Below, one piece after another: positions 54,626 to 63,463 of a stretch of 64,000 nt of DNA. The stretch comes from Enterovibrio nigricans DSM 22720 (lineage in GTDB: Bacteria; Pseudomonadota; Gammaproteobacteria; Enterobacterales; Vibrionaceae), in contig NZ_FUXU01000016.1 of assembly GCF_900167155.1 (NCBI RefSeq), positions 1 to 64,000 on the forward strand. The letters run 5' to 3'. The position numbers were made by a program, and so were the translations under genes. How positions within the stretch are numbered: position 1 is the first letter of the stretch; every line of letters begins with the position of its first letter. The notes beneath the pieces were generated by a model. That model was given only the letters and a program-made list of their open reading frames with translations, was not told where the DNA came from and did no database searches.

Positions 54626-55620
54626 GGCGTATCGCTATGCGCTTTATCGGAATCACTTTCAACAATGTAGACAGGACGTCCCTTTGTCTCCATATAGATC
54701 CTTCCAATGTACTCGCCCATCACCCCAAGCCCAATAAGCTGAATACCGCCAATGAATAGAACCGCGCTTAAAAGTGATGCATAACCGGGTAAATCTATGC
54801 CATGCCACATTGTACGAATGATGATGGCACTGCCATAGACAAAGGCGATAAGGGACACGATAACGCCGAGATACAGCCATATTCGTAGTGGGGCAGTGCT
54901 AAAACTGGTGATCCCTTCTAGCGCGAAATTCCAAAGCCGCCAGCCATTAAAACTGGTTTCACCTGCAGCACGAGGCTGGCGTGTGTATTCGATGACCGAG
55001 GTTTTAAACCCTACCCAAGAAAATATCCCTTTCATAAAGCGTTGGTTTTCTGGAAGAAGTTGAATCGCGGTGACAACTCTGCGGCTGATGAGACGAAAGT
55101 CGCCCACATTGTCAGGGATTTCAGGGTGGGCGATGCTGTTGTGAAATCGATAAAACAAATTCGCCGTTATTCTTTTTGAGATGGTATCGCTGCTTCTGTC
55201 TACGCGTTTAGCGACAACAACATCAAAGCCTTTTTGCCATTCTTGAATAAAATCGCGAATGAGCTCTGGTGGGTCTTGGAGATCGGCATCGATAGGGATA
55301 ATCGCGTCTCCTTTCGCTAAGTTTAAGCCTGCTGTTAGCGCCGCTTCTTTGCCAAAGTTTCGGGAGAGGTTGATGATGCGGATGTTTGGGTCATTCTTCG
55401 CAAGCTGGTTCAATACGGAGAGCGTATCATCTGAACTGCCGTCATTGATGAATAGCAGCTCATAGCTAAGTTGGATATCTGTCAGAATCTGAGATATTTG
55501 GGCGTGAAAGCGAGCAAGAACGACTTGTTCGTTGTAGCAAGGGCAAACGATCGAGATGCTTACCTCTTTCGATTGCCCATTGGTGATACTTTGGCCTTGC
55601 CCTTGTTTCTGCTCTTCCAT
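54622..55620 (-). CDS. gtrB: GtrB-like bactoprenol glycosyltransferase (GT2, DPM1 type)
   Basis: 332 aa from ATG 55620, which has GGAG 5-6 nt upstream; an in-frame TTG at 55644 overlaps the previous gene. Catalytic GT-A domain: VCPCYNEQ, INDGSSDDT, IDADLQDPPELI (metal-binding DxD and DLQDP), RNFGKEAAL. C-terminal pair of membrane helices, then EYIGRIYMETKGRPVYIV. Transfers a sugar from its nucleotide to undecaprenyl phosphate on the cytoplasmic side. The identity of the sugar is unknown. Confidence 0.9.
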   Translation of the reverse strand: MEEQKQGQGQSITNGQSKEVSISIVCPCYNEQVVLARFHAQISQILTDIQLSYELLFINDGSSDDTLSVLNQLAKNDPNIRIINLSRNFGKEAALTAGLNLAKGDAIIPIDADLQDPPELIRDFIQEWQKGFDVVVAKRVDRSSDTISKRITANLFYRFHNSIAHPEIPDNVGDFRLISRRVVTAIQLLPENQRFMKGIFSWVGFKTSVIEYTRQPRAAGETSFNGWRLWNFALEGITSFSTAPLRIWLYLGVIVSLIAFVYGSAIIIRTMWHGIDLPGYASLLSAVLFIGGIQLIGLGVMGEYIGRIYMETKGRPVYIVESDSDKAHSDTP

Positions 55621-55637
55621 GAATTCTCCAAGGCGTT

Positions 55638-56516
55638 TTAGCAAGCTCTTCCTTTAAAATGTTGTACTTCTTTGGGCGGAAACAGTTTGTTTAGAAGGTT
55701 ATTTACTTTGCCCTTGATGCTTTTTTCTTTATACACAGTAGGTAGATCAACTAACTGGATCTCTCTCATTCTGGCAAGGTCGTTTTCCAACCTCGAGTTA
55801 GAGAGCATTGAGAGCATAAAGAAATCCACAATTCGGGTATTCCACTGTTCTTTATTCCCCCAATAGTGACCAATTTGATTCTCTGCAGGTTCCAAGGGGC
55901 CTATTGACTTTAGGGCAACCGAAAACGCGAACTGTTCAACAAGTCGGCGAGTACAATCTGTCGCACACATTTCATCACAAATTGAAATCGCCAACGAAAT
56001 AGCGGATTTTGCATTTTTCCCACTTATCGCGATAACACCTGCGTTCCACATTTCAGAGTGCGAATCGATAGTGACGTCAGCAAATGTTTTTCCCTTAAGC
56101 GATTTCCACATTTTAGTGAAGGTACCGCTAGAACTGTTTGCCAGTGTACCTTCTCTTTCATGCATGTAAGACATGCCTCGGCCTAGACCATCTATGATTT
56201 TGTCAAGATTTTGAACATAAAAGGTATCTGAATCAATATAGACAGTATCTTGGTCAGGGTTTGCCAAAATGGCAGATTCGATCCCTTTCATTTTAATGCG
56301 CCAGAAAAAGTCATGTTCTCCTCGCCACTCGTTCATGATCTGTTGGTTGATCTCGATGATATCGACATGGCTTCCGAAATATTCATAGTACTTAGGGCGA
56401 TCAGTGACGACACAAACCTTCTTTACTAATGGGCTTTGTAAAAAAGAGAGAATTGCAAATGAGGCCTGATAGTGATTTTCTAGGCGGTCGCCAAATGTAA
56501 GTAAAGTTAAGACCAT
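55638..56516 (-). CDS. Putative glycosyltransferase of GT-A type, family uncertain
   Basis: 292 aa from ATG 56516. VYIDSDTFYVQNLDKII contains a DxD metal motif in a GT8-like setting, preceded by VCVVTDRPKYYEYF, and SEMWNAGVIAISG follows as in GT8-type enzymes (the WNAG motif). No membrane helix. Cys-containing C-terminus. It is AT-rich compared with flanking housekeeping genes. It probably adds an outer-core sugar; donor and acceptor unknown. Confidence 0.6.
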   Translation of the reverse strand: MVLTLLTFGDRLENHYQASFAILSFLQSPLVKKVCVVTDRPKYYEYFGSHVDIIEINQQIMNEWRGEHDFFWRIKMKGIESAILANPDQDTVYIDSDTFYVQNLDKIIDGLGRGMSYMHEREGTLANSSSGTFTKMWKSLKGKTFADVTIDSHSEMWNAGVIAISGKNAKSAISLAISICDEMCATDCTRRLVEQFAFSVALKSIGPLEPAENQIGHYWGNKEQWNTRIVDFFMLSMLSNSRLENDLARMREIQLVDLPTVYKEKSIKGKVNNLLNKLFPPKEVQHFKGRAC

Positions 56517-56557
56517 CAATAAATCCGTTTATATGTTTATTAGTAGTTTTATGGAAA

Positions 56558-57616
56558 TCAGTGTTGAGAGGTTATCCCAGCACTTTCCATACATTGAATG
56601 ATTTGCACTGTAGTTGGGATCGACGTGTCTGCATTCATCACAATATGATGAATTGGTTCATATCGTGGCGTGTATCTAAACGGTACCGTTGCATAAAAAA
56701 TGCCTACAGTTGGTGTATGCGTCGAAATTGCGACATTTCGAACGCCAGTATCAGGTGCTACAACAAGACAGGCTGCAGCGCAGTAGTGCAGTAGAGCATC
56801 CAAAGGCAGGCACGGCTGAATGGAGAAATTATCATGCTCTTCGGTGAGGACTTTTAGGTAGTCACCTTTCTCATTGTCTTTAACCCCTTCCAAGAAAACG
56901 TGCTGGTACTGCGGGAAGTGCGTCACAGCAGATTGGAGAAGATCAGCCATTTGCTCATTTTTTAGCACCTTGCGTGGCTGTGAAGCGCCGTTAAAATAAA
57001 CAATGTATGGCTTGTCATTGTTGACCAATTCTTTGTGGTCGGGGTAACCAAAGTCCAAACGATGTACAGGGTTATGACCCAAGATTCTTAGCATGTCCAA
57101 CATGGTCTCTACTTCTGGGCTAAGATCCGAGCGAAACACTGCCGCGTTATAAAGTGTGCCGCGTAGCCATGCCTTATAGGGAAATCCTATTTTCAATTTG
57201 GCTTTGTTGAGAAGATTAACCCAGTAAGAGCGATTGGTGCAGGCAAGGTCAAAAATCACATCTTGATCCCCAACTTCTTTGAAATTAGCGAATTTCTCTG
57301 ACGATGTGACGTGTTCTTTTTTGTCTCTGCCGTGTAAAACTACCGTGCGGTCTGCTAAATCAGACGGCATACCATACTGATAGGTGGACAGGGCGACGAG
57401 TGTAATTTCAGCATTTGGAAAAAACTTGCGTGCTTCGATTAGAAATGGGCGGGTAATGACTTGGTCGCCAAGTGCGGCATGACGAATAACCGCTACTTTT
57501 TTCACTCGGTTAGGATCAAACTCGTTGTTTAAATAGTGCTTTGCAGATTTTGATGCATAAGCACCTTTTTCAAAACAGGCGTATTTGGTCGAAATTTTAG
57601 GTTGGCTGAATTTCAT
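56558..57616 (-). CDS. GT9 family glycosyltransferase (heptosyltransferase-like)
   Basis: 352 aa. After about 38 leading residues comes KKVAVIRHAALGDQVITRPFLIEA, the GT9 N-terminal motif (GDxV), and later LVVAPDTGVRNVAISTHTPTVGIFYATVPFRY, the donor site. ATG overlaps the waaF stop by one base (TAATG). Perhaps a third heptosyltransferase; specificity cannot be assigned. The extended N-terminus is unusual for the family. Confidence 0.8.
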   Translation of the reverse strand: MKFSQPKISTKYACFEKGAYASKSAKHYLNNEFDPNRVKKVAVIRHAALGDQVITRPFLIEARKFFPNAEITLVALSTYQYGMPSDLADRTVVLHGRDKKEHVTSSEKFANFKEVGDQDVIFDLACTNRSYWVNLLNKAKLKIGFPYKAWLRGTLYNAAVFRSDLSPEVETMLDMLRILGHNPVHRLDFGYPDHKELVNNDKPYIVYFNGASQPRKVLKNEQMADLLQSAVTHFPQYQHVFLEGVKDNEKGDYLKVLTEEHDNFSIQPCLPLDALLHYCAAACLVVAPDTGVRNVAISTHTPTVGIFYATVPFRYTPRYEPIHHIVMNADTSIPTTVQIIQCMESAGITSQH

Positions 57617-58656
57617 TATGGTACCGATTGCGAATTGAGTTCGTTATAAGCGTTCATTACCAAGGATGGCGTTAATTCTGTTAAGCACTTTAAATGCCCT
57701 AGCGGGCACTCTCGCTTGAAACATGGGCGACAGTCGATACTCGTGTTCACCATTTTTACCGATGCGGAAAGTGGCGGCGTGTACTTAGGCGAGCTTGAGC
57801 CATATATCGCTACGATGTTTGAACCAACCGAGGCAGCTACGTGCATAAGCCCTGAATCATTTGAAAATACCGTGTGGCAGGCTGCCAGCAGATCGACAGC
57901 ATCGACCAGTGACGTTTTCCCTGCTAAGTTGAAACACTTGTTTTGAAGTTCTTTGGGGAGAGCGTGAACGATGGACTCTGTCACGTCTCTGTCTTTAGGG
58001 CCCCCAAACAAACAAATCTGATTGCCTTGCTCGATAAGCGTAAGAGCAACGTCAGCATAGTGCTTTTCAGGCCAGCGTTTCGCAGGTCCAAATTCAGCAC
58101 CAGGGCAAATACCGATGATAGGCTGAGAGCTTTTGATGCCAAATTGCTCTAAACGTACGGTTTGATTCGTTTTATCGACGCTTAACCTTGGGTAAGGAAC
58201 TCGTTCGATATTTACCTCTTCCAACATCTTTTCTTTGGTATGCGCCAATGCAACGTATCGTTCTACCATGTACTGGAAGGCTTTACGGTCTGGTCGCAAA
58301 TCGTTTAGCAAACCATATCGCAGTTCGCCTTTCCATCCTGTACGTTTCGGTACACGAGCAAACCAGGGAATAAGTGCTGACTTTGCTGAGTTTGGAAGTA
58401 CATAGGCATGTGTGTATTGGTGAATTCGAAGAGATTTTCCCAAGGCGAAACGACCGGAAAGATTAAATTCACCGTGCCCGATTGGCATTTCAAGTGCATT
58501 GTCTATCTCTGGCATACGTTCCAGTATTGGACGGCACCAAGCGGGTGCCAGCACATCAATGTGGGATTCTGGGTGCTTTTCTTTCAGCCTCATATAAAGG
58601 CTTTGCGACATCACCATGTCACCGACCCAAGATGGGCCAATTATTAATATCTTCAT
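57616..58656 (-). CDS. waaF: ADP-heptose:LPS heptosyltransferase II WaaF
   Basis: Adds the second L-glycero-D-manno-heptose to the inner core. 346 aa: MKILIIGPSWVGDMVMSQSLYMRLK, ICPGAEFGPAKRWPEKHYADVA and FSNDSGLMHVAASVGSNIVAIYGSSSPKYTPPLS are WaaF-specific. Sixteen nt after the ligase gene in the same minus-strand series. Confidence 0.95.
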   Translation of the reverse strand: MKILIIGPSWVGDMVMSQSLYMRLKEKHPESHIDVLAPAWCRPILERMPEIDNALEMPIGHGEFNLSGRFALGKSLRIHQYTHAYVLPNSAKSALIPWFARVPKRTGWKGELRYGLLNDLRPDRKAFQYMVERYVALAHTKEKMLEEVNIERVPYPRLSVDKTNQTVRLEQFGIKSSQPIIGICPGAEFGPAKRWPEKHYADVALTLIEQGNQICLFGGPKDRDVTESIVHALPKELQNKCFNLAGKTSLVDAVDLLAACHTVFSNDSGLMHVAASVGSNIVAIYGSSSPKYTPPLSASVKMVNTSIDCRPCFKRECPLGHLKCLTELTPSLVMNAYNELNSQSVP

Positions 58657-58672
58657 ATATGTCTGCCAGACA

Positions 58673-59920
58673 CTAACTTAAAGCGTTTTGCTCGTTGTCT
58701 TTTGTGCCATAAAGTGTAGCGGCAAAGAAAAATGCCATGAAAATTCCAAAATACACGCTGATCAAGTTTGCTTGCAAAAGCACTTCTGTTAAACCAAAGA
58801 TAGTTATCCCTGCGACAAAAATAGCTCCTGCCCGTGCATATTCACTCTCTCTCTTTCGTATGAAAAATAACAAAGGAAACACCAGCATGGCAAAGACTGC
58901 GGGGATGGAAAACAGGCCATTTGAAGCCAGCATTTCAAAGTACTGGCTATGAGCGTGACCTCTGCTAACTCCTGTTACCCAATAGCTTACTTTGCCTTTT
59001 TGATAGAGATGTTGATTCAGCGTTTCGCGATCTCCGTGACTAAGGCCATAAATGGGATTTGCTTTTAATGCTTCGATTGAGGCATACCATAATTGGAGCC
59101 GCCCCCCCGTAGACGCAGAGTCTTTAATATCGCCAGAGGCCACTTCTCTAAATTCTTGAATGGTAAAATCTGTTCTTTCTTTTACAGAAGGTGACAAATG
59201 GTAAGCACTCATCAAAGTTGCAACAACTGCAAATACCATCGTCGCCAATTTAACAGGTGCAAGTTTCATCTTGTAGATGGCAGGTATCAAAATTAGAAGA
59301 AGAGGTATCGCAAAAATCGCGCCACGAGTGAGTGTTAGCAGTGTTGCTACTGAAGCGGCAAAAAAGCCTAGAAAAAGGATTTGCTTTCTTGGTGAATTGA
59401 AAGCAAAAGACAGATTTAAAAATGCCAATGAACAGGCTAAATAACCGAAATTTATGCTGAATAGGAAGCCGTCAACACGTGTGTACCCTAAGAAGAAATG
59501 TTGGATTAGCGCGATCATCATGGCTCCAATCGCACCAACGACTAAACCATACTCCAGATGCTTTTTTACAGAAATGTTAGGAAGTTCTTGTTTGAATAAC
59601 AGATATACAGGGATGCAAAGTAGAATCTTACTTGGTCCATCGATATATCTAAAGTTGCCTAGGTCCAATATTACATTGGGTACATTGACGAGGAAGTAAG
59701 CGGACAAAAACACAAAAATTAGCTTGTCTAACTTGGTTAAAGAGATATTTTTCCTGTTCTGAATGCAATATACAGTGGCATAAATTACTAGGAAAATAGC
59801 AATAGCAACGCTAAAGTTTGGCGTCCACAGCAATAAGCCGGGAACAAAAAACAGGCTATTAGAAATGACTCGTTCTGGCGTCAAAATATTAGGACGTTGT
59901 TTTGTTGCAAGGTTCATCAT
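58673..59920 (-). CDS. waaL: O-antigen ligase-like membrane protein (WaaL/Wzy_C family)
   Basis: 415 aa with about twelve membrane helices and a large periplasmic loop holding GRLQLWYASIEALKANPIYGLSHGD and RGHAHSQYFEMLASNGL, with the conserved Arg and His of the Wzy_C domain. In an LPS core locus it probably ligates undecaprenyl-linked polysaccharide to the core; a polymerase role cannot be excluded. AT-rich and likely strain-variable. ATG 59920 lies 1 nt after the acyltransferase stop. Confidence 0.82.
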   Translation of the reverse strand: MMNLATKQRPNILTPERVISNSLFFVPGLLLWTPNFSVAIAIFLVIYATVYCIQNRKNISLTKLDKLIFVFLSAYFLVNVPNVILDLGNFRYIDGPSKILLCIPVYLLFKQELPNISVKKHLEYGLVVGAIGAMMIALIQHFFLGYTRVDGFLFSINFGYLACSLAFLNLSFAFNSPRKQILFLGFFAASVATLLTLTRGAIFAIPLLLILIPAIYKMKLAPVKLATMVFAVVATLMSAYHLSPSVKERTDFTIQEFREVASGDIKDSASTGGRLQLWYASIEALKANPIYGLSHGDRETLNQHLYQKGKVSYWVTGVSRGHAHSQYFEMLASNGLFSIPAVFAMLVFPLLFFIRKRESEYARAGAIFVAGITIFGLTEVLLQANLISVYFGIFMAFFFAATLYGTKDNEQNALS

Positions 59921-59921
59921 T

Positions 59922-60476
59922 TTAGTATGTTAACTCTCTTTTCCAGGACACTGCTTTTTTTACAACTTTAGCTGGATTACCGGCGACTACGCTGATTTCT
60001 GGTACATCCTTTGTCACGACGGATTGAATGCCTGCTATTGCACCATCACCTATATGAACGCCCTTAAGGACTGTAACACTATCGGCCAGCCATACGTTAT
60101 TTCCAACAGTAATGTCTTTTGCCCGATTTATGCGCTCAGAGTTGATGCAAATGTTGTGTCCATCGCTCGTCATTAGTTTTACATTACGTGAAAACATACA
60201 ATTGTCACCGATACGGAGAGTGGTGCCTTTCTCTCTTGATGATAAATAACAACCTTCTCCAATGACACAGTTCCTTCCTATGATAATCTGACAATTATCT
60301 CCATCTATTTCGATATGCACACCCTTAAGGTTTACGCCTTCCTCGATAATAAGACGGTTATTTTTGCCTTTTATTTGTATGCCACATTGGCGAATACGTA
60401 CATTCTTTTCGAGTGAGATATGATTGTCTTCTGACACTCGAACTTTATTTCGCCAGCGAAATAAAAAGTTAAACAA
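59922..60476 (-). CDS. Hexapeptide-repeat (LbH) acyltransferase
   Basis: 184 aa if started at TTG 60476, which follows GGAGG by 4 nt and gives an N-terminus (MFNFLFRWRNKVRVSEDNHI) typical of this family; a GTG at 60557 would overlap the previous gene by 52 nt. Left-handed beta-helix repeats occupy most of the chain (DITVGNNVWLADSVTVLKGVHIGDGAIAGIQSVVTKDVPEISVVAGNPAKVVK). Such enzymes O- or N-acetylate sugars using acetyl-CoA. It probably modifies an LPS sugar. Confidence 0.8.
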   Translation of the reverse strand: MFNFLFRWRNKVRVSEDNHISLEKNVRIRQCGIQIKGKNNRLIIEEGVNLKGVHIEIDGDNCQIIIGRNCVIGEGCYLSSREKGTTLRIGDNCMFSRNVKLMTSDGHNICINSERINRAKDITVGNNVWLADSVTVLKGVHIGDGAIAGIQSVVTKDVPEISVVAGNPAKVVKKAVSWKRELTY

Positions 60477-60505
60477 TCGGCCTCCGTGAACGCAATTTGG
60501 TTGTG

Positions 60506-61450
60506 TTAGTAACGCTGGCCACCATCTGGCTTCGAGCGTAACAGGTTCATAATCCACATATACTGCCCTGGGTCATTCTCCAGAAACTGCTCAATTCTCG
60601 CATTCATCATTCGTGCATCGGCTTCTTCACTACCTGTTGGGAATGGTGCAAGAGGCGGCTGTACAATGACTTCGAAATCGCCGGTTTGACGGTTATAGAC
60701 TGGCATTAACGGCACAATCTTGGCGCGGCTAAGTTTGGCCAGTTTGCCTAAACCTGACAGGGTGGCTTTCTGCGTTGCAAAGAAGGGAACAAATACACTG
60801 TAATTTGGACCGTGGTCTTCATCAGGTAAGTAGTAGCCGAGATAGCCTTCACGCACAGACTTAATGAAAGGTTTTACACCGTCAGAACGTTCATGTATAC
60901 GACCGCCATATTTCAGACGTTGAACATTCATCAACCAGTCTATTACTTTATTTTTCTGTTTCTTTACCATCGCGGCCACGGGCAAACCACGTGACGCAAG
61001 CTGAACGGCAGGGTAGTCAATCGGCCAACTGTGAGGCACTAACAAAATAACGTTCTCACCGTCCTCGACCAGCTCCGTCAGAATGTCTTCATTGCGAAAT
61101 AGCGTGCGTGATTCGAGATACTTTTTGCTGCGCATCATAATGGTGGCGAAGCCAAGCATTACGCATCCTGCATTAATGTAGCTTTGTTCGAGAATAGCAT
61201 AACGTTCTTCGTCGGTTTTTTCAGGAAAACACTCTTGGATGTTGATTACTGCACGCTTTTTGGCGCGATTATTTAGTTTTACCAAACGTTTAGCTAAAAA
61301 CGTTGCCAACTTGTCACGCAGACGAAAAGGGACGAAGGCCAAAATGGCGGCAAAGAATATACCTAGCCAGGTTCTCCAATAGCGAGGATGCAGGAAAGCG
61401 CTCTCGAACGTCGGGAGATAAGAAGAGTTGGTGTTTGAATCTTGGCTCAT
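60506..61450 (-). CDS. Late lipid A acyltransferase, LpxM/LpxN-like
   Basis: 314 aa from ATG 61450 (TTG 61471 is an alternative). FLHPRYWRTWLG, HX4D active site HSWPID (His140), GYLGYYLPDEDHGPN and the C-terminal YMWIMNLL place it nearer LpxM (MsbB) than LpxL. It adds a secondary acyl chain to Kdo-lipid A; in Vibrio cholerae the related LpxN adds 3-hydroxylaurate and influences polymyxin resistance. Acyl specificity cannot be read here. One N-terminal membrane anchor. Confidence 0.88.
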   Translation of the reverse strand: MSQDSNTNSSYLPTFESAFLHPRYWRTWLGIFFAAILAFVPFRLRDKLATFLAKRLVKLNNRAKKRAVINIQECFPEKTDEERYAILEQSYINAGCVMLGFATIMMRSKKYLESRTLFRNEDILTELVEDGENVILLVPHSWPIDYPAVQLASRGLPVAAMVKKQKNKVIDWLMNVQRLKYGGRIHERSDGVKPFIKSVREGYLGYYLPDEDHGPNYSVFVPFFATQKATLSGLGKLAKLSRAKIVPLMPVYNRQTGDFEVIVQPPLAPFPTGSEEADARMMNARIEQFLENDPGQYMWIMNLLRSKPDGGQRY

Positions 61451-61483
61451 AGGATTGGAACTACAAATCAATCAGACATAATA

Positions 61484-61510
61484 AGAAAAACGGGCCGTGG
61501 CCCGTTTTTC
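61484..61510. terminator. Terminator between hldD and the late acyltransferase gene
   Basis: Perfect 13-bp stem AGAAAAACGGGCC-G-TGGCCCGTTTTTCT-type with a tiny loop, 7 nt after the hldD stop. It suggests that the LPS series below is transcribed separately from hldD. Confidence 0.85.
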
Positions 61511-61516
61511 TGCCCA

Positions 61517-62461
61517 TTACTTGTTGAGGATCGCCATGTACTCGGCAACACCTTCTGCAACCGTTTTGAATTCTTCTGGGTAACCCGCCGCGCGTACTTT
61601 TGTCAGGTCTGCCTGAGTAAACGCTTGGTAACGTCCTTTTAGGTGGTCAGGGAATGGGATCTCTTCCACTTCACCTTTACCGTGGTGCGCGATCACAGCC
61701 GTTGCCACTGCACGGAAAGGTTCCGCTCGGCCAGTGCCACAGTTAAAGATGCCAGATTGGTTGTTCTGCCAGAACCAGATGTTCATTTTGCACACGTCAC
61801 CGACGTAAACGAAATCACGCTTGAAGGTATCGCTACCTTCAAACAATTTCGGGTTTTGGCCGCCTTTGATTTGGTTGTTCAGGTGGTATGCAACAGACGC
61901 CATGCTGCCTTTGTGGTTCTCACGTGGACCATACACGTTGAAGTAACGGAAACCTGTAATTTGCGACAAGGTCTCACCGTGTGCTTCCGCATCCGCCCAA
62001 AGACGACGAACATAGTTGTCAAACAGTTGCTTTGAGTAACCGTAAACGTTCAGTGCGCCTTCGTATTGTGGCTCTTCGATAAAGTCATGATCGCGGCCGC
62101 CGTAAGTAGCAGCAGAAGACGCATATAGGAACGGGATTTCACGCTCAAGGCAGAAGTGCAGCAACTCTTTTGAATACTCGTAGTTATTGAGCATCATGTA
62201 CTTGCCGTCCCACTCTGTGGTCGCAGAGCACGCGCCTTCGTGGAAAACCGCTTCGATTGGGCCAAAGTCATCACTCGCCATGATTTGCGTGATGAAGTCT
62301 TCTTTGTCCATGTAGTCTGCGATATTCAAGTCAACCAGGTTAGCGAACTTGGTACCGTCTTTCAGGTTATCAACAACCAGAATATCGTTAATACCTTGCT
62401 CGTTAAGTGCTTTAACCAGATTGCTGCCGATCATGCCGGCACCGCCAGTCACTATAATCAT
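61517..62461 (-). CDS. hldD: ADP-L-glycero-D-manno-heptose 6-epimerase HldD (RfaD)
   Basis: Makes the ADP-heptose donor used by the heptosyltransferases in this locus. 314 aa from ATG 62461 ([23 protein letters not shown]). Rossmann GGxGxxG, catalytic [13 protein letters not shown] (YxxxK), and [16 protein letters not shown]. Fourteen upstream codons are open but precede the nucleotide-binding start and are not used. Confidence 0.96.
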   Translation of the reverse strand: MIIVTGGAGMIGSNLVKALNEQGINDILVVDNLKDGTKFANLVDLNIADYMDKEDFITQIMASDDFGPIEAVFHEGACSATTEWDGKYMMLNNYEYSKELLHFCLEREIPFLYASSAATYGGRDHDFIEEPQYEGALNVYGYSKQLFDNYVRRLWADAEAHGETLSQITGFRYFNVYGPRENHKGSMASVAYHLNNQIKGGQNPKLFEGSDTFKRDFVYVGDVCKMNIWFWQNNQSGIFNCGTGRAEPFRAVATAVIAHHGKGEVEEIPFPDHLKGRYQAFTQADLTKVRAAGYPEEFKTVAEGVAEYMAILNK

Positions 62462-62613
62462 ATTTCTACCTAATATCAGACATTGAGAAGACCCCGCCAT
62501 CAATCTCGCGGAGGCTATGGTAATATGAGTACCTGACGGATTAACTCTCTAAAAAATGAGTGGATCCGACAAGTATTGTTTCCCTTTTTGGGCTTGAGGA
62601 TAGCAGCTTAACC

Positions 62614-63261
62614 ATGAAAACACGTGATCGCATTATTCATTCTGCATTGGCATTATTTAATGAGCAGGGTGAACCCAACATCACTACCAATCATATTGCT
62701 GCTGATCTCGGTATCAGCCCAGGGAATTTGTATTATCACTTCCGTAATAAAGAAGAGATTATACACAGTATTTTCGATCAATACGCGCTCGATCTTTCTG
62801 TGGGCTTTCAGCCGGAAGTGGCTGCCAATTCAGACCAACAACGCTTGCTTAGCTATCTAGATGCGACCTTCCAACTGATGTGGCGCTACCGTTTTTTCTA
62901 CGCCAACCTTCCCGATATTTTGCGTCGAGATGCTGAGCTCCAAGTTAAGTACCTAAGCGCCCAGCAGGAATTAAAGGCCAACTTGCTTACCATGCTGAGT
63001 CAGTTTCGCAAGACGGGCTGGGTGGAGATGAGTAACGACGAGTTGGAGTCCCTTTGTGGCACCTTGAAGCTTGTGGCATCAAGTTGGATTTTTTATCAAA
63101 GCGCACAAGCTCCTGAGACCAAAGTGACACCCGCTGTGATTTATCAAGGAGTGCTTCAGATACTGGATATGGTCTCTCCGCTGGCAACCCAAAAGGGCCG
63201 TTTTGTTGTTGCCGAATTGATCGAGCACTATCGCGCACAAATGGCGAGTACCGTTGCGTGA
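62614..63261 (+). CDS. TetR/AcrR family transcriptional regulator
   Basis: 215 aa from ATG 62614; in-frame codons from 62560 precede the HTH without family similarity. N-terminal TetR helix-turn-helix: TRDRIIHSALALFNEQGEPNITTNHIAADLGISPGNLYYHFRNKEEII. The C-terminal ligand domain is unassigned (WRYRFFYANLPDILRRD). It stands alone between hldD (divergent) and kbl (same strand, 200 nt downstream). Target and ligand unknown. Confidence 0.87.
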   Translation: MKTRDRIIHSALALFNEQGEPNITTNHIAADLGISPGNLYYHFRNKEEIIHSIFDQYALDLSVGFQPEVAANSDQQRLLSYLDATFQLMWRYRFFYANLPDILRRDAELQVKYLSAQQELKANLLTMLSQFRKTGWVEMSNDELESLCGTLKLVASSWIFYQSAQAPETKVTPAVIYQGVLQILDMVSPLATQKGRFVVAELIEHYRAQMASTVA

Positions 63262-63463
63262 TCCACTGCAACAAGATGTGCTAATTAAGTAGACGCAACC
63301 TTCCTTAGAACTCTATCATCAGCCTCCAAATTACTATGTCATACTGTAAGAAGATTGTCTGTTGGACATATCAGCTTCACATGTGAATAACAACCAGCAC
63401 GAAATCAAGATCCTATGAATTTGTGTTGAATTCCCGTTCCTGTTTCCGTTTATGGAGTAAGCG

